Source: Streptomyces jumonjinensis | Lineage (GTDB): Bacteria > Actinomycetota > Actinomycetes > Streptomycetales > Streptomycetaceae | DNA: 51,080 bases | Direction: 5' to 3' | Assembly: GCF_009600885.1 (NCBI RefSeq) | Contig: NZ_VCLA01000027.1 | Coordinates: 1 to 51,080 of the forward strand | In this document: positions 24,378 through 34,406 of the stretch, one piece after another | How positions within the stretch are numbered: position 1 is the stretch's first letter | How the letters are laid out: each line of letters opens with the position of its first letter | Notes under the pieces: generated by a model | Databases searched by the model: none | Told to the model about the DNA's origin: nothing | What the model saw: only the letters and a program-made list of their open reading frames with translations | Program-made: the position numbers and the translations under genes

Positions 24378-26798
24378 ATGAGTGAGGAGCCACAGGGACA
24401 GGGCTGGCCCCCCAGGGACGCGACCGTGTCCGCTCCGGCGGCGGACGCCCCCTCCGGCGGCGCCCGGCCCCCCGGGCAGGGGAGACGCGGATGGCACCGG
24501 TTCGTGCCCGGCTGGCGGCTGGTCCTCGGTGCGCTGGTGCTCATCGCGCTCCTGCTGACCGGCGGTTTCCTCGCCGGTTACGCGCTGGTCCACATCCCGC
24601 CGGCCAACGCCACGGCCACCGCCCAGTCCAATGTCTATCTGTACGAGGACGGCACCCTGCTCGCCCGTGACGGCGAGGTCAACCGGGAGAGCGTCCCGCT
24701 CGCCCAGGTCCCGCTGACGGTCCGGCAGGCGGTACTGGCCGCCGAGGACCGAGACTTCTACTCCCAGCGGGCGGTCGACCCCAAGGCGATGGTCCGCGCC
24801 GCCTGGAACACGCTCACCGGCAAGGGCAAGCAGTCCGGCTCCACCATCACCCAGCAGTACGTCAAGAATTACTACCTCGGCCAGGAGCAGACCCTCTCCC
24901 GCAAGTGGAAGGAGTTCTTCATCTCCATCAAGCTCAGCCGTGAGCAGAGCAAGGACGAGATCCTCCAGGGCTATCTCAACACCAGCTACTTCGGCCGGAA
25001 CGCCTACGGCGTCCAGGCGGCGGCGCAGGCGTACTACGGCAAGGACATCGAGGAGATCGACACCGCCGAGGGCGCTTATCTCGCGACCCTGCTGAACGCC
25101 CCGAGCACCTTCGACGTCACCACCCACCCGGAGAACCGGAACGCGGCGCTCGCCCGCTGGAACTACACCCTCGGCGGCATGGTGAAGGAGAAGTGGCTGA
25201 CCCCCTCCGAGCGGGCCGCCATGACCTTTCCCGATCCCCAGCGCGCCAGGTCCGCCACCGGGCTCTCCGGGCAGCGCGGCTATGTGGTCCAGGCCGTCGA
25301 GGAGTATCTGACCGGCGATGCGGAGGGCACGGTGATCCTCGACGAGAAAACCCTCGCGGCGGGCGGCTACCGGATCACCACCACCCTGGAGCGCGCCAAG
25401 CAGGATGCCTTCACCGAGGCCGTGACCGACCAGGTGACGTCCCGGCTGGACGGCGAGCGCAAGACCGACCGCAATGTGCGGGTGGGCGGCGCGTCCATCG
25501 ACCCGGCCACGGGGAGGGTCGTCGCGATGTACGGCGGCGTCGACTACACCCGGCAGTACGTCAACAACGCGACCCGCCGGGACTATCAGGTCGGCTCCGC
25601 CTTCAAGCCGTTCGTCTTCGCCTCCGCCGTCGAGAACCACTCCCGTACCCAGGACGGCAGACGGATCACCCCCGAAACGCTCTACGACGGCACCGACCGG
25701 CGCAGGGTGGAGGGCTGGAGCGGCAGGCCGTACGCGCCCGAGAACGAGGACGGGATCTCCTACGGCCAGATCACCGTCACCGAGGCCACCGACAAATCCG
25801 TGAACGCGGTGTACGCGCAGATGGCCATGGACGTGGGGCCCGCCAGGGTCCGGGAGACCGCGATCGGGCTGGGCATCCCCGCGGACACCCCCGATCTGAG
25901 CGCCTCGCCCTCCATCGCGCTCGGCCCCGCGACGCCGAGCGTGCTCGATATGACGGAGGCGTACGCGACCCTCGCCGACCACGGCCGGCACCGCGCCTAC
26001 ACGCTCGTCACCAAGGTCACCAAGGACGGGGTGGCGGTCCGGCTGCCGAAGCGCGCCGCCCGGCAGGCGGTGAGCCGGGAGGCGGCCGACACCACCACCG
26101 GGATCCTCCAGAGCGTCGTGGACGGCGGCACCGGTACGGCGGCGCAGTCGGCGGGCCGTCCGGCGGCGGGCAAGACGGGGACGGCGGAGGAGGACCGGGC
26201 CGCCTGGTTCGCCGGGTACACGCCGGAGCTGGCGACCGTGGTCGCGGTCATGGGGCAGGACCCCGACACCGGGACGCAGAAGTCGCTGTACGGGGCGATG
26301 GGGGTGCCCCGGGTCAACGGCGGCGGGGCCCCGGCCCGGATCTGGGGGCAGTTCACGGGGCTGGCGCTGGCGGACCGGGAGATCGTGGAATTCGAACTGC
26401 TGCTGGAGCCGGGGGCCTGGCAGGAGAGCTCGCCCACGGCGTCCTCCAGCCCGTCCGAACCGGGCCGGGGCTCCGGCTCCCCGAGCCGCGCGCCGAGCCG
26501 GGCGCCGAGCCGCGGCCCGAGCGTGAGCGGCGGGCCGGGAGAGACGAAGGCTCCGGAGCCGCCGCCCCTCCCGGAGGCGCCGCCGACCGTGGGCGAGGCG
26601 CCGCAGGAGGCCGAGGGGCCGGTGACGGAGGGGGTGGGCCGGCCGGAGACGGGCGAGGACGCCCCCTTCGGCGGGGGTTCCGACGGCGGCGCGGGGGACG
26701 GGGGCGGGCCGGGCGAGGAGGCGGGGCCGGCAGGTCCGGCGGGTCCGGCCGATCCGGCGGGGAGACCGGACCCGGGTGCGATGACCGGACCCCGATGA
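24378..26798 (+). CDS. Class A penicillin-binding protein
   Basis: 806 residues from ATG 24378. A Pro/Gly-rich cytoplasmic head is followed by one TM helix (about 47-71). The GT51 glycosyltransferase domain has catalytic Glu123 (AAEDRDFY), GSTITQQYVKNYYL and KEFFISIKLSREQSKDEIL. The transpeptidase has Ser407-x-x-Lys410 (SAFK), Ser474-Val-Asn476 and Lys599-Thr-Gly601. Residues from about 685 are a long, Pro/Ser/Gly-rich, disordered tail. It polymerises and cross-links peptidoglycan outside the membrane. There is no clear ribosome site. The open frame upstream of 24378 belongs to the opposite strand and is not part of the protein. Confidence 0.94.
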   Translation: MSEEPQGQGWPPRDATVSAPAADAPSGGARPPGQGRRGWHRFVPGWRLVLGALVLIALLLTGGFLAGYALVHIPPANATATAQSNVYLYEDGTLLARDGEVNRESVPLAQVPLTVRQAVLAAEDRDFYSQRAVDPKAMVRAAWNTLTGKGKQSGSTITQQYVKNYYLGQEQTLSRKWKEFFISIKLSREQSKDEILQGYLNTSYFGRNAYGVQAAAQAYYGKDIEEIDTAEGAYLATLLNAPSTFDVTTHPENRNAALARWNYTLGGMVKEKWLTPSERAAMTFPDPQRARSATGLSGQRGYVVQAVEEYLTGDAEGTVILDEKTLAAGGYRITTTLERAKQDAFTEAVTDQVTSRLDGERKTDRNVRVGGASIDPATGRVVAMYGGVDYTRQYVNNATRRDYQVGSAFKPFVFASAVENHSRTQDGRRITPETLYDGTDRRRVEGWSGRPYAPENEDGISYGQITVTEATDKSVNAVYAQMAMDVGPARVRETAIGLGIPADTPDLSASPSIALGPATPSVLDMTEAYATLADHGRHRAYTLVTKVTKDGVAVRLPKRAARQAVSREAADTTTGILQSVVDGGTGTAAQSAGRPAAGKTGTAEEDRAAWFAGYTPELATVVAVMGQDPDTGTQKSLYGAMGVPRVNGGGAPARIWGQFTGLALADREIVEFELLLEPGAWQESSPTASSSPSEPGRGSGSPSRAPSRAPSRGPSVSGGPGETKAPEPPPLPEAPPTVGEAPQEAEGPVTEGVGRPETGEDAPFGGGSDGGAGDGGGPGEEAGPAGPAGPADPAGRPDPGAMTGPR

Positions 26799-26840
26799 GC
26801 GGGGCGGGGCCTGGGGGGTGTCTTCAAGGCAGACGGACGA

Positions 26841-26872
26841 CGGGCCGGCCCTGGGAAGCCAGGACCGGCCCG
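26841..26872. terminator. Bidirectional hairpin between pbp and gdx
   Basis: CGGGCCGGCCCTGG (26841-26854) pairs with CCAGGACCGGCCCG (26859-26872), with one mismatch and a GAAG loop. It lies between the two convergent stop codons. Confidence 0.85.
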
Positions 26873-26888
26873 GACGCGCCCGTCAGAC

Positions 26889-27209
26889 TCAGTGCCCCGA
26901 CGTCGCCTTCAGGCCGACGACCGCGACCAGCAGCAGTGAGACGAAGAAGATCCGCGCGGCCGTCACCGGCTCGTTCAGCGCGACCATGCCGACGATCGCG
27001 GCACCCGCCGCGCCGATGCCGACCCAGACGCCGTACGCGGTGCCGATCGGCAGCGTCTTGGTCGCCTGCGCCAGCAGGACCATGCTGGCGACGATGCCCG
27101 CGCCGGTGAACACACTGGGCCACAGCTTGGTGAACCCATCGGTGAACTTCATTCCGATCGACCAGCCGACTTCCAGCACACCGGCGATGATCAGCAGAAC
27201 CCAGGCCAT
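26889..27209 (-). CDS. gdx: Guanidinium exporter, small multidrug resistance family
   Basis: 106 residues from ATG 27209, with a perfect GGAGGT site. Four TM helices fill the chain. Glu near the middle of helix 1 (AGVLEVGWSIGMKF) is the proton/substrate-coupling residue; GWSIGMKFTDGFT and LPIGTAYGVWVGIGAAG are typical of the Gdx (formerly SugE) subtype rather than of EmrE-type drug pumps. It forms a dual-topology dimer that exchanges guanidinium for protons. A guanidine-III riboswitch lies in its 5' leader, which supports the substrate. Confidence 0.95.
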   Translation of the reverse strand: MAWVLLIIAGVLEVGWSIGMKFTDGFTKLWPSVFTGAGIVASMVLLAQATKTLPIGTAYGVWVGIGAAGAAIVGMVALNEPVTAARIFFVSLLLVAVVGLKATSGH

Positions 27210-27244
27210 GACGGCACCTCCGAGACGCGACACTTCAACGGGGT

Positions 27245-27286
27245 GCGTCGTCTTTGCAGAGCCCGGTACGGCGCGTCTCGTCGGGG
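27245..27286 (-). ncRNA. Guanidine-III riboswitch
   Basis: On the minus strand the 42 bases carry the conserved blocks CCCCGACGAG, CGCGCCGTACCGGGC and AAAGACGACGC in the order of the ykkC-III/guanidine-III motif, including the pseudoknot-forming CCCG/CGGG and GCG/CGC pairs. It ends 35 bases before the gdx start, close enough to mask the GGAGGT, so translational control is likely. It begins just after the -10 box. Confidence 0.9.
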
Positions 27287-27293
27287 TGTCTCC

Positions 27294-27299
27294 ACCGTA
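27294..27299 (-). promoter_or_regulatory. -10 box for gdx
   Basis: TACGGT reads on the minus strand; 7 bases downstream is the first base of the riboswitch, so the transcript starts at the aptamer's 5' end. Confidence 0.65.
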
Positions 27300-27357
27300 G
27301 CAAAAAGCGACGGGAACAGCTGGTGAGCCCGGTCACCAGCCGCCCCCGGAGCGTGCC

Positions 27358-27714
27358 CTAGAGATAGAGGCCGGTGGAGTCCTCGGAGCCCTGGAAGCGA
27401 TCGGCGGCGACCGCGTGCAGATCGCGCTCCCGCATCAGTACGTACGCCACGCCCCGCACCTCGACCTCGGCGCGGTCCTCGGGGTCGTACAGCACCCGGT
27501 CGCCCGGCTCCACGGTCCGTACGTTCTGGCCCACGGCGACCACCCCGGCCCAGGCCAGCCGGCGGCCCACGGCGGCCGTCGCCGGAATGACGATGCCTCC
27601 GCTGGAGCGCCGCTCGCCCTCCGGGATGTCGGTCCTCACCAGCACCCGGTCGTGCAGCATCCGGATGGGGAGCTTGTCGTGCTGGGTGCTGTGTTCATGA
27701 CTATTGGCGCTCAC
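27358..27714 (-). CDS. GroES-like co-chaperonin-family protein
   Basis: 118 residues from GTG 27714 with AGGTAGG upstream. LPIRMLHDRVLVRTD, ERRSSGGIVIPATA, GVVAVGQNVRTVEPGDRVLYDP and VLMRERDLHAV give the Cpn10 fold. The mobile loop is present. It differs from true GroES in a divergent N-terminus and tail and has no groEL next to it. It is likely a stand-alone Cpn10 paralogue of unknown client. Confidence 0.85.
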   Translation of the reverse strand: MSANSHEHSTQHDKLPIRMLHDRVLVRTDIPEGERRSSGGIVIPATAAVGRRLAWAGVVAVGQNVRTVEPGDRVLYDPEDRAEVEVRGVAYVLMRERDLHAVAADRFQGSEDSTGLYL

Positions 27715-27823
27715 GCGTCGAACCTACCTGCCACGGGCGGTGCAGAGGTGTGCGGGTGGTCCCCGGTATCCGTACGGTTACCTTCGCCGGGGCCGGGGGG
27801 CCGGCCCGCGCGGGCGCCGTGGA

Positions 27824-28144
27824 TCACGGCTTCTGCTTGCGCGAGGAGACGGCGAGCAGCCCCACCAGGCCCACGACCACCAGGGCGACCGGAACCACCC
27901 GGTCCAGGCGGGGTGCGCCATCCTCGGTGACAAACCTCCCCCGGACGCCCGAGACCGTGCGGTGCACCGCCGCGAAGGCCCGTCCGGTGGTCCGGTCCAC
28001 CGTCTCGGCGACCTTCGCCTTCGCATCGCCGATGACCGTCTTCGGGTGCACGCGCACCCCGATCTCGTCGAGCGTCTCGGCCAGCTGCTCGCGCCTGCGG
28101 ACGATGTCCGCTTCGATCTGCGCAGGGGTCCTCGCGTCCGACAC
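27824..28144 (-). CDS. DUF3618 membrane protein
   Basis: 106 residues from GTG 28144, with GGAGG in front. The family signature PAQIEADIVRRREQLAETLDEIGVRVHPK is complete; a C-terminal helix (VVPVALVVVGLVGLLAV) is followed by a short basic SSRKQKP end. DUF3618 proteins are small, single-pass and common in actinobacteria, with no assigned role. The gene is divergent from the peroxiredoxin. Confidence 0.9.
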   Translation of the reverse strand: MSDARTPAQIEADIVRRREQLAETLDEIGVRVHPKTVIGDAKAKVAETVDRTTGRAFAAVHRTVSGVRGRFVTEDGAPRLDRVVPVALVVVGLVGLLAVSSRKQKP

Positions 28145-28301
28145 CGCGCTGCCTCCGTGGTCGTATCGGGTGATTCTTCATCGTCAGTCTGTCAGCTCGG
28201 CCGGGCACACACCCCACGGCACCCCTATTACGCTCGACGACGTACACCCGCACGGGGTGCCCCCGTGCGGATCGTCCCGGCCCGCCCCGACGAGGAGAAC
28301 C

Positions 28302-28769
28302 ATGAGCGAGCGACTCCAGCCCGGCGACACCGCCCCCGCCTTCACCCTGCCCGACGCCGACGGCAACGAGGTGTCGCTCGCGTCGTACCGGGGCCGGAAG
28401 GTCATCGTGTACTTCTACCCCGCCGCGCTCACCCCCGGCTGCACCAAGCAGGCCTGCGACTTCACGGACAACCTGGAGCTGCTGGCGGACGCGGGCTATG
28501 ACGTCATCGGCGTCTCCCCGGACAAGCCGGAGAAGCTGGCGAAGTTCCGCGAGCAGGAGAGCCTCAAGGTCACGCTGGTCGGGGACCCGTCGAAGGCGAC
28601 GCTGGAGAACTACGGCGCGTTCGGCGAGAAGAAGCTGTACGGGAAGACCGTGACGGGCGTGATCCGGTCGACCGTGGTCGTGGACGAGAACGGCACGGTG
28701 GAGCGCGCCCTGTACAACGTGAAGGCCACCGGGCATGTCGCCAAGATCATCAAGGATCTGGGCATCTGA
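28302..28769 (+). CDS. bcp: Thioredoxin-dependent peroxiredoxin, BCP type
   Basis: 155 residues from ATG 28302 with GAGGAG upstream. LQPGDTAPAFTLPDADG begins the thioredoxin fold. The peroxidatic site is ALTPGCTKQACDF, with Cys47 and resolving Cys52 in the CxxxxC spacing of atypical 2-Cys BCP proteins. GVSPDKPEKLAKFRE and STVVVDENGTVE complete the fold. It reduces H2O2 and alkyl or lipid hydroperoxides in the cytoplasm. Confidence 0.95.
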   Translation: MSERLQPGDTAPAFTLPDADGNEVSLASYRGRKVIVYFYPAALTPGCTKQACDFTDNLELLADAGYDVIGVSPDKPEKLAKFREQESLKVTLVGDPSKATLENYGAFGEKKLYGKTVTGVIRSTVVVDENGTVERALYNVKATGHVAKIIKDLGI

Positions 28770-28878
28770 CGGACCCGGTGCACCGGCCTCCGCGGCCCGT
28801 TCCGCTTCGGCCCGAGGCGGGGCGGGCCGTACCGCCGTACCCGGAGCGCCGCGTATCGAGTACCGTGGCTGGCGGCCG

Positions 28879-28965
28879 GCGGCCGTGTTGTAACTGGCAG
28901 CCAAGCGGCGCTTAGAACGCCGTGGGAGAAATCCCGTGTGGGTTCGAGTCCCACCGGCCGCACCA
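28879..28965 (+). tRNA. tRNA-Leu (anticodon UAG)
   Basis: Class II cloverleaf: acceptor GCGGCCG/CGGCCGC, D stem TTG/CAA, anticodon stem CGGCG/CGCCG with loop CTTAGAA (anticodon TAG), long variable arm GGGA-GAAA-TCCC, T arm GTGGG/CCCAC with TTCGAGT. The discriminator A (28962) and CCA (28963-28965) are encoded. It decodes CUA, a rare codon at this G+C. Confidence 0.95.
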
Positions 28966-28967
28966 TG

Positions 28968-28997
28968 CGAAGGGCCACTCGGGAGAGTGGCCCTTCG
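28968..28997 (+). terminator. Hairpin after tRNA-Leu
   Basis: CGAAGGGCCACTC (28968-28980) pairs perfectly with GAGTGGCCCTTCG (28985-28997) around GGGA, two bases after the CCA end. Confidence 0.92.
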
Positions 28998-29034
28998 TCG
29001 TACGGGAGCACCGGCTGAGCGGCTGGGAGCGGCG

Positions 29035-29637
29035 TCAGCCCAGCAGCTCCCGGATCACCGGGATCAGCGCCCGGAACGCCTTCCCCCGGTGGCTGATCGC
29101 GTTCTTCTCCGCCGCGCTCAGCTCCGCCGCCGTACGGGAGAAGCCCTCCGGCTGAAGGATCGGGTCGTAGCCGAAGCCGTTGGCGCCGGCCGGGGCGTGG
29201 CGCAGGGCGCCCGGCATACGGCCCTCGACCACACGTTCCGTGCCGTCGGGGAGGGCCAGCGCCGCCGCGCAGAAGAAGTGGGCGGCGCGGTGCTCGGCGG
29301 CGATGTCCGAGAGCTGGGCGAGCAGCAGATCGAGGTTGGCCCGGTCGTTCCCATGGGCACCGGCCCAGCGGGCGGAGAAGATCCCGGGAGCGCCGCCGAG
29401 CACGTCCACACAGAGGCCGGAGTCGTCGGCGATGGCGGGCAGACCGGTGGCCTGGGCCAGGGCATGGGCCTTGAGCAGGGCGTTCTCGGCGAAGGTGACG
29501 CCGGTTTCCTTGACGTCGGGGACTTCGGGATATGCCTCCGTGCCGACGAGCTCATACGGGAGCTCGGCGGCGGCGAGGATGGCCCGGAGTTCGGTGATCT
29601 TCCCGGGATTGCGAGTGGCGAGGACGATACGGGTCAT
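29035..29637 (-). CDS. rdgB: Non-canonical purine NTP pyrophosphatase (RdgB/HAM1)
   Basis: 200 residues from ATG 29637. RIVLATRNPGKITELR, VTFAENALLKAHA, AIADDSGLCVDVLGGAPGIFSARWAG, GFGYDPI and ISHRGKAFRAL are the full set of HAM1 motifs, including the metal-binding Asp-Asp. It hydrolyses ITP, XTP and their deoxy forms to keep them out of DNA and RNA. It is the last gene of a minus-strand run that begins with rph, a pairing conserved in actinobacteria. Confidence 0.96.
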   Translation of the reverse strand: MTRIVLATRNPGKITELRAILAAAELPYELVGTEAYPEVPDVKETGVTFAENALLKAHALAQATGLPAIADDSGLCVDVLGGAPGIFSARWAGAHGNDRANLDLLLAQLSDIAAEHRAAHFFCAAALALPDGTERVVEGRMPGALRHAPAGANGFGYDPILQPEGFSRTAAELSAAEKNAISHRGKAFRALIPVIRELLG

Positions 29638-29693
29638 GCCTCGATTATCCGGCGGATGGATCAAGGCGTCGCCGGTGGGCCCCGGTGGGCGGG

Positions 29694-30077
29694 TCAGGGG
29701 CTGCAGACCTTGCCCAGTTCGGCGGCGGCGTCCGTGACCGGCTTGAGGTCCGGCGTGGGGTCGCCGCCCTCGATCGACTCGCGGACATTGCCGATCCCGG
29801 CTTCGAGGTCGTCGACGGCCTTGTTCAGATCGGCGTCGTCCGTCGTGTCGCCGAGGTCCTTCAGCTCCTTGTCGATGGAGTCGAGGGCCTCCCGCACCTG
29901 GGTCGGGTCCTCGGCCGCGGTGGCCACCGCCTCGGTGAGCTTCCCGACGCTCGTGGTGACCGCCTCGGCTGTCTGGACGCAGTCGAGGGCCTTGTCGATG
30001 GCGCCGCAGCCGGCGGTGACCGGCACGATCAGAGCGGCGGTGGCGATGGCGAGGGCGATACGGCGGCGCGGGGCCAT
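29694..30077 (-). CDS. Small helical lipoprotein of unknown function
   Basis: 127 residues from ATG 30077 with GGGAGGA upstream. A signal peptide ends in the lipobox VTAGC. The mature part is acidic and almost wholly helical (VTTSVGKLTEAVATAAEDPTQ), probably one long coiled coil or helical bundle, with two further cysteines (ALDCVQ and GKVCSP) that may pair. It lies between rph and rdgB. Confidence 0.85.
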   Translation of the reverse strand: MAPRRRIALAIATAALIVPVTAGCGAIDKALDCVQTAEAVTTSVGKLTEAVATAAEDPTQVREALDSIDKELKDLGDTTDDADLNKAVDDLEAGIGNVRESIEGGDPTPDLKPVTDAAAELGKVCSP

Positions 30078-30170
30078 GAGACTGTCCTCCCGAAGGCTGG
30101 CCGGGTGCACGGTTCGGCCCGTGCACCCGTACCGGTAACGACGCCGGATGCGGCGTTCTTGGTTGCTTCT

Positions 30171-30911
<741 letters not shown>

Positions 30912-30935
30912 GGCCCTGAGCCTATCGGCTGGGCG

Positions 30936-30969
30936 GAAGGGCCCCGTTCCGGCGGGAACGGGGCCCTTC
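30936..30969 (-). terminator. Hairpin after nagF
   Basis: GAAGGGCCCCGTTCC (30936-30950) pairs perfectly with GGAACGGGGCCCTTC (30955-30969), loop GGCG. It lies below the nagF stop and above the rph start, both on the minus strand. Confidence 0.85.
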
Positions 30970-31046
30970 GGGAAAGCGGTCCTCCGGGAATGGGGACCCT
31001 CGGGAACGGGCCCCTCGGGAACGCGGCCCCCGGGAACGGCCCGGAC
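30953..31046. repeat. Six degenerate 15-16-bp tandem units
   Basis: CGGGAACGGGGCCCT-like units repeat about six times, overlapping the nagF terminator hairpin and reaching to within 26 bases of the nagF stop. Each unit can pair with the 5' arm of the hairpin, so they look like copies of the terminator's 3' arm. Confidence 0.75.
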
Positions 31047-31071
31047 CGGCTGGATCAGATGGATCGGCCGG

Positions 31072-31305
31072 TCACATCATGTCTTCGATCTCATTGGCGA
31101 TCGGGTCGGCGTCCGTGCCGATGACGACCTGGATCGCGGTGCCCATCTTGACGACGCCGTGCGCGCCCGCGGCCTTGAGCGCGGCCTCGTCGACCGCCGC
31201 GGGGTTCTCGACCTCGGTGCGAAGGCGGGTGATGCAGCCCTCGATCTCCACGATGTTGTCGATTCCGCCGAGCCCGGCGACGATCTTCTCAGCCTTGGTG
31301 GCCAT
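31072..31305 (-). CDS. nagF: PTS EIIB domain protein, GlcNAc (NagF)
   Basis: 77 residues from ATG 31305. [20 protein letters not shown] carries the phosphorylated Cys24; [26 protein letters not shown] completes the glucose-family EIIB fold. It passes phosphate from EIIA to the sugar carried by the EIIC proteins coded by nagE1 and nagE2, which have no EIIB domain of their own. Streptomyces nagF is known to serve N-acetylglucosamine uptake. It is divergent from nagE1, with a DasR site in between. Confidence 0.93.
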   Translation of the reverse strand: MATKAEKIVAGLGGIDNIVEIEGCITRLRTEVENPAAVDEAALKAAGAHGVVKMGTAIQVVIGTDADPIANEIEDMM

Positions 31306-31472
31306 GTCTTCTCCCTGAGTTTCGAGCGGCGCCCGCACCGGGCGCTCAGCGCTGCGTCGGCCCACCACCGGTGCGCTTTGTCACGGTAACGCACGGTTGG
31401 CCCATCTTCACGGGCGAGTAACCGTCATCTCCCGAATGATGGCCATCACCAGCGTTCCCGGTTGGGCCCATA

Positions 31473-31488
31473 ACTGGTCTACACCAGT
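31473..31488. promoter_or_regulatory. DasR-responsive element (dre) upstream of nagE1
   Basis: ACTGGTCTACACCAGT is a near-perfect palindrome matching the known dre consensus. It lies 46 bases before the nagE1 start and 167 from nagF. DasR, a GntR repressor released by glucosamine-6-phosphate, should bind here. Confidence 0.92.
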
Positions 31489-31534
31489 CCGCGACATCCG
31501 CCCAAACCGGACGGCCGCCCCGGAAAGGATGCCG

Positions 31535-32830
31535 ATGACGTCGGAGAGTGCCGCCGCGGTGCAGCCGTCTCCCTGGAGCAAGATCTTCCAGGGGCTGCAG
31601 AAGATGGGGCGCAGCCTTCAGCTCCCCATCGCCGTGCTCCCCGCGGCGGGCATCCTCAACCGGCTCGGCCAGCCGGACGTCTTCGGCGACGAGGGTCTCG
31701 GCTGGACCGATGTGGCCAAGGTGATGGCCGGTGCGGGCGGCGCGCTCCTCGACGCGAACATCGGGCTGCCGCTGCTGTTCTGCGTCGGCGTGGCCATCGG
31801 CATGGCGAAGAAGTCCGACGGCTCGACGGCGCTGGCGGCGGTCGCGGGATTTCTCGTCTACTACAACGTGCTTCAGCAGTTCCCCGAGGAATGCGTGGGC
31901 GGTGCGAAGGCCGCGGCGACGGGCTGTCAGGCTCCGAACGGATCGGTCGAGTCCTTCGTCTATCAGAACCCCGGTGTGTTCGGCGGCATTGTGATGGGTC
32001 TGCTCACCGCCTATTTCTGGCAGCGCTACCACCGCACCAGGCTGGTCGACTGGCTGGGCTTCTTCAATGGCCGCCGGCTGGTCCCGATCATCATGTCCTT
32101 TGTCGCGATCGCGTTCGCGGTGATCTCCCTCTGGGTCTGGCCGCCCATCGGACGGGGGCTGGAGAGTTTCAGCGACTGGCTGGTGAGCCTGGGCGCATGG
32201 GGTTCTGGAATCTTCGGGGTCACCAATCGGGCACTGCTCGTCATCGGTCTGCATCAGTTTCTCAATGTGCCGATCTGGTTCCAGCTCGGCAGTTACACCG
32301 AGCCGAGCGGCAAGGTGGTGCACGGCGACATCACGATGTTCCTGGCGGGCGACCCCGATGCGGGGCAGTTCACCACGGGCTTCTTCCCGATCATGATGTT
32401 CGCGCTGCCCGCCGTGGCGCTGGCGATCGCCCACAGCGCGAGGCCGCACCGGCGCAAGGAGGTGGGCGGCATGATGCTGTCGGTCGGTCTGACCTCGTTC
32501 GTCACCGGGATCACCGAGCCGATCGAGTATTCGTTCCTCTTCGTCGCGCCCGCGCTCTATGCGATTCACGCGGTGCTCACCGGTGTATCCATGGCGGTGA
32601 CCTGGGCGCTGGGCGTGAAGGACGGTTTCAGCTTCTCGGCCGGACTGATCGACTATGTGATCAACTGGGGGCTGGCGACAAAGCCCTGGCTGATCATTCC
32701 GATCGGGCTCTGTTTCGCCGCGGTGTATTACGCGATCTTCCGGTTCGCGATCATCAAGTTCAATCTTCCGGTACCCGGGCGGGAGCCCGAGGAGATCGGC
32801 GATCAGCTGGAGCGGGACAACATCAAGTAG
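31535..32830 (+). CDS. nagE1: PTS EIIC permease, GlcNAc family (NagE1)
   Basis: 431 residues from ATG 31535 (AAAGGA, 5-base gap; the ATG at 31529 sits too close to the ribosome site). MGRSLQLPIAVLPAAGILNRLG, GMAKKSDGSTALAAVAGFLVYY, GIVMGLLTAYFWQRYHRTRL, FNGRRLVPIIMSF, ITEPIEYSFLFVAPALYAIHAVL and the NLPVPGRE end are glucose-family EIIC blocks, about ten TM helices. It has no EIIB or EIIA domain. Together with NagF, a general EIIA, HPr and EI it would import and phosphorylate GlcNAc or a related sugar. In S. coelicolor the neighbour NagE2 is the main GlcNAc carrier. Confidence 0.92.
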   Translation: MTSESAAAVQPSPWSKIFQGLQKMGRSLQLPIAVLPAAGILNRLGQPDVFGDEGLGWTDVAKVMAGAGGALLDANIGLPLLFCVGVAIGMAKKSDGSTALAAVAGFLVYYNVLQQFPEECVGGAKAAATGCQAPNGSVESFVYQNPGVFGGIVMGLLTAYFWQRYHRTRLVDWLGFFNGRRLVPIIMSFVAIAFAVISLWVWPPIGRGLESFSDWLVSLGAWGSGIFGVTNRALLVIGLHQFLNVPIWFQLGSYTEPSGKVVHGDITMFLAGDPDAGQFTTGFFPIMMFALPAVALAIAHSARPHRRKEVGGMMLSVGLTSFVTGITEPIEYSFLFVAPALYAIHAVLTGVSMAVTWALGVKDGFSFSAGLIDYVINWGLATKPWLIIPIGLCFAAVYYAIFRFAIIKFNLPVPGREPEEIGDQLERDNIK

Positions 32831-32957
32831 GCGGCTGCCGATCGTATGCCGTCCGGCCTGGAATGATGTGCCGGGCCCGGCGCGACGGAATTCACAACAC
32901 CCCTGCGTATCTCACCCCTATTCGCAGGTTCCTTATCCATCCCTCACATGTTACAAA

Positions 32958-32984
32958 GGTCTACACCACTTAGTGGTGTAGACC
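32958..32984. promoter_or_regulatory. Double dre palindrome upstream of nagE2
   Basis: A perfect 27-bp palindrome: GGTCTACACCACT (32958-32970), T, then AGTGGTGTAGACC (32972-32984). Each half is itself a dre-like site, so two DasR dimers could bind head to head. It ends 89 bases before the nagE2 start. Confidence 0.9.
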
Positions 32985-33073
32985 ACGCAGCGCTGCCGCG
33001 CTCCCCCCTGAGACGCCGCACTCCCCCCTGTTCTTCCCCCCTCGGCGGCGCCTTGCTCTCCTGGAGGATTCCG

Positions 33074-34336
<1,263 letters not shown>

Positions 34337-34363
34337 TCCTCCGGACCCGGCGGGGAGACGCCT

Positions 34364-34401
34364 CGGCCCCGGTCGCACCGTGCACGGTGCGACCGGGGCC
34401 G
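34364..34401. terminator. Bidirectional hairpin between nagE2 and the MBL gene
   Basis: A perfect 17-bp stem (34364-34380 with 34385-34401) around TGCA lies between two convergent stop codons. Confidence 0.93.
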
Positions 34402-34406
34402 TACTC

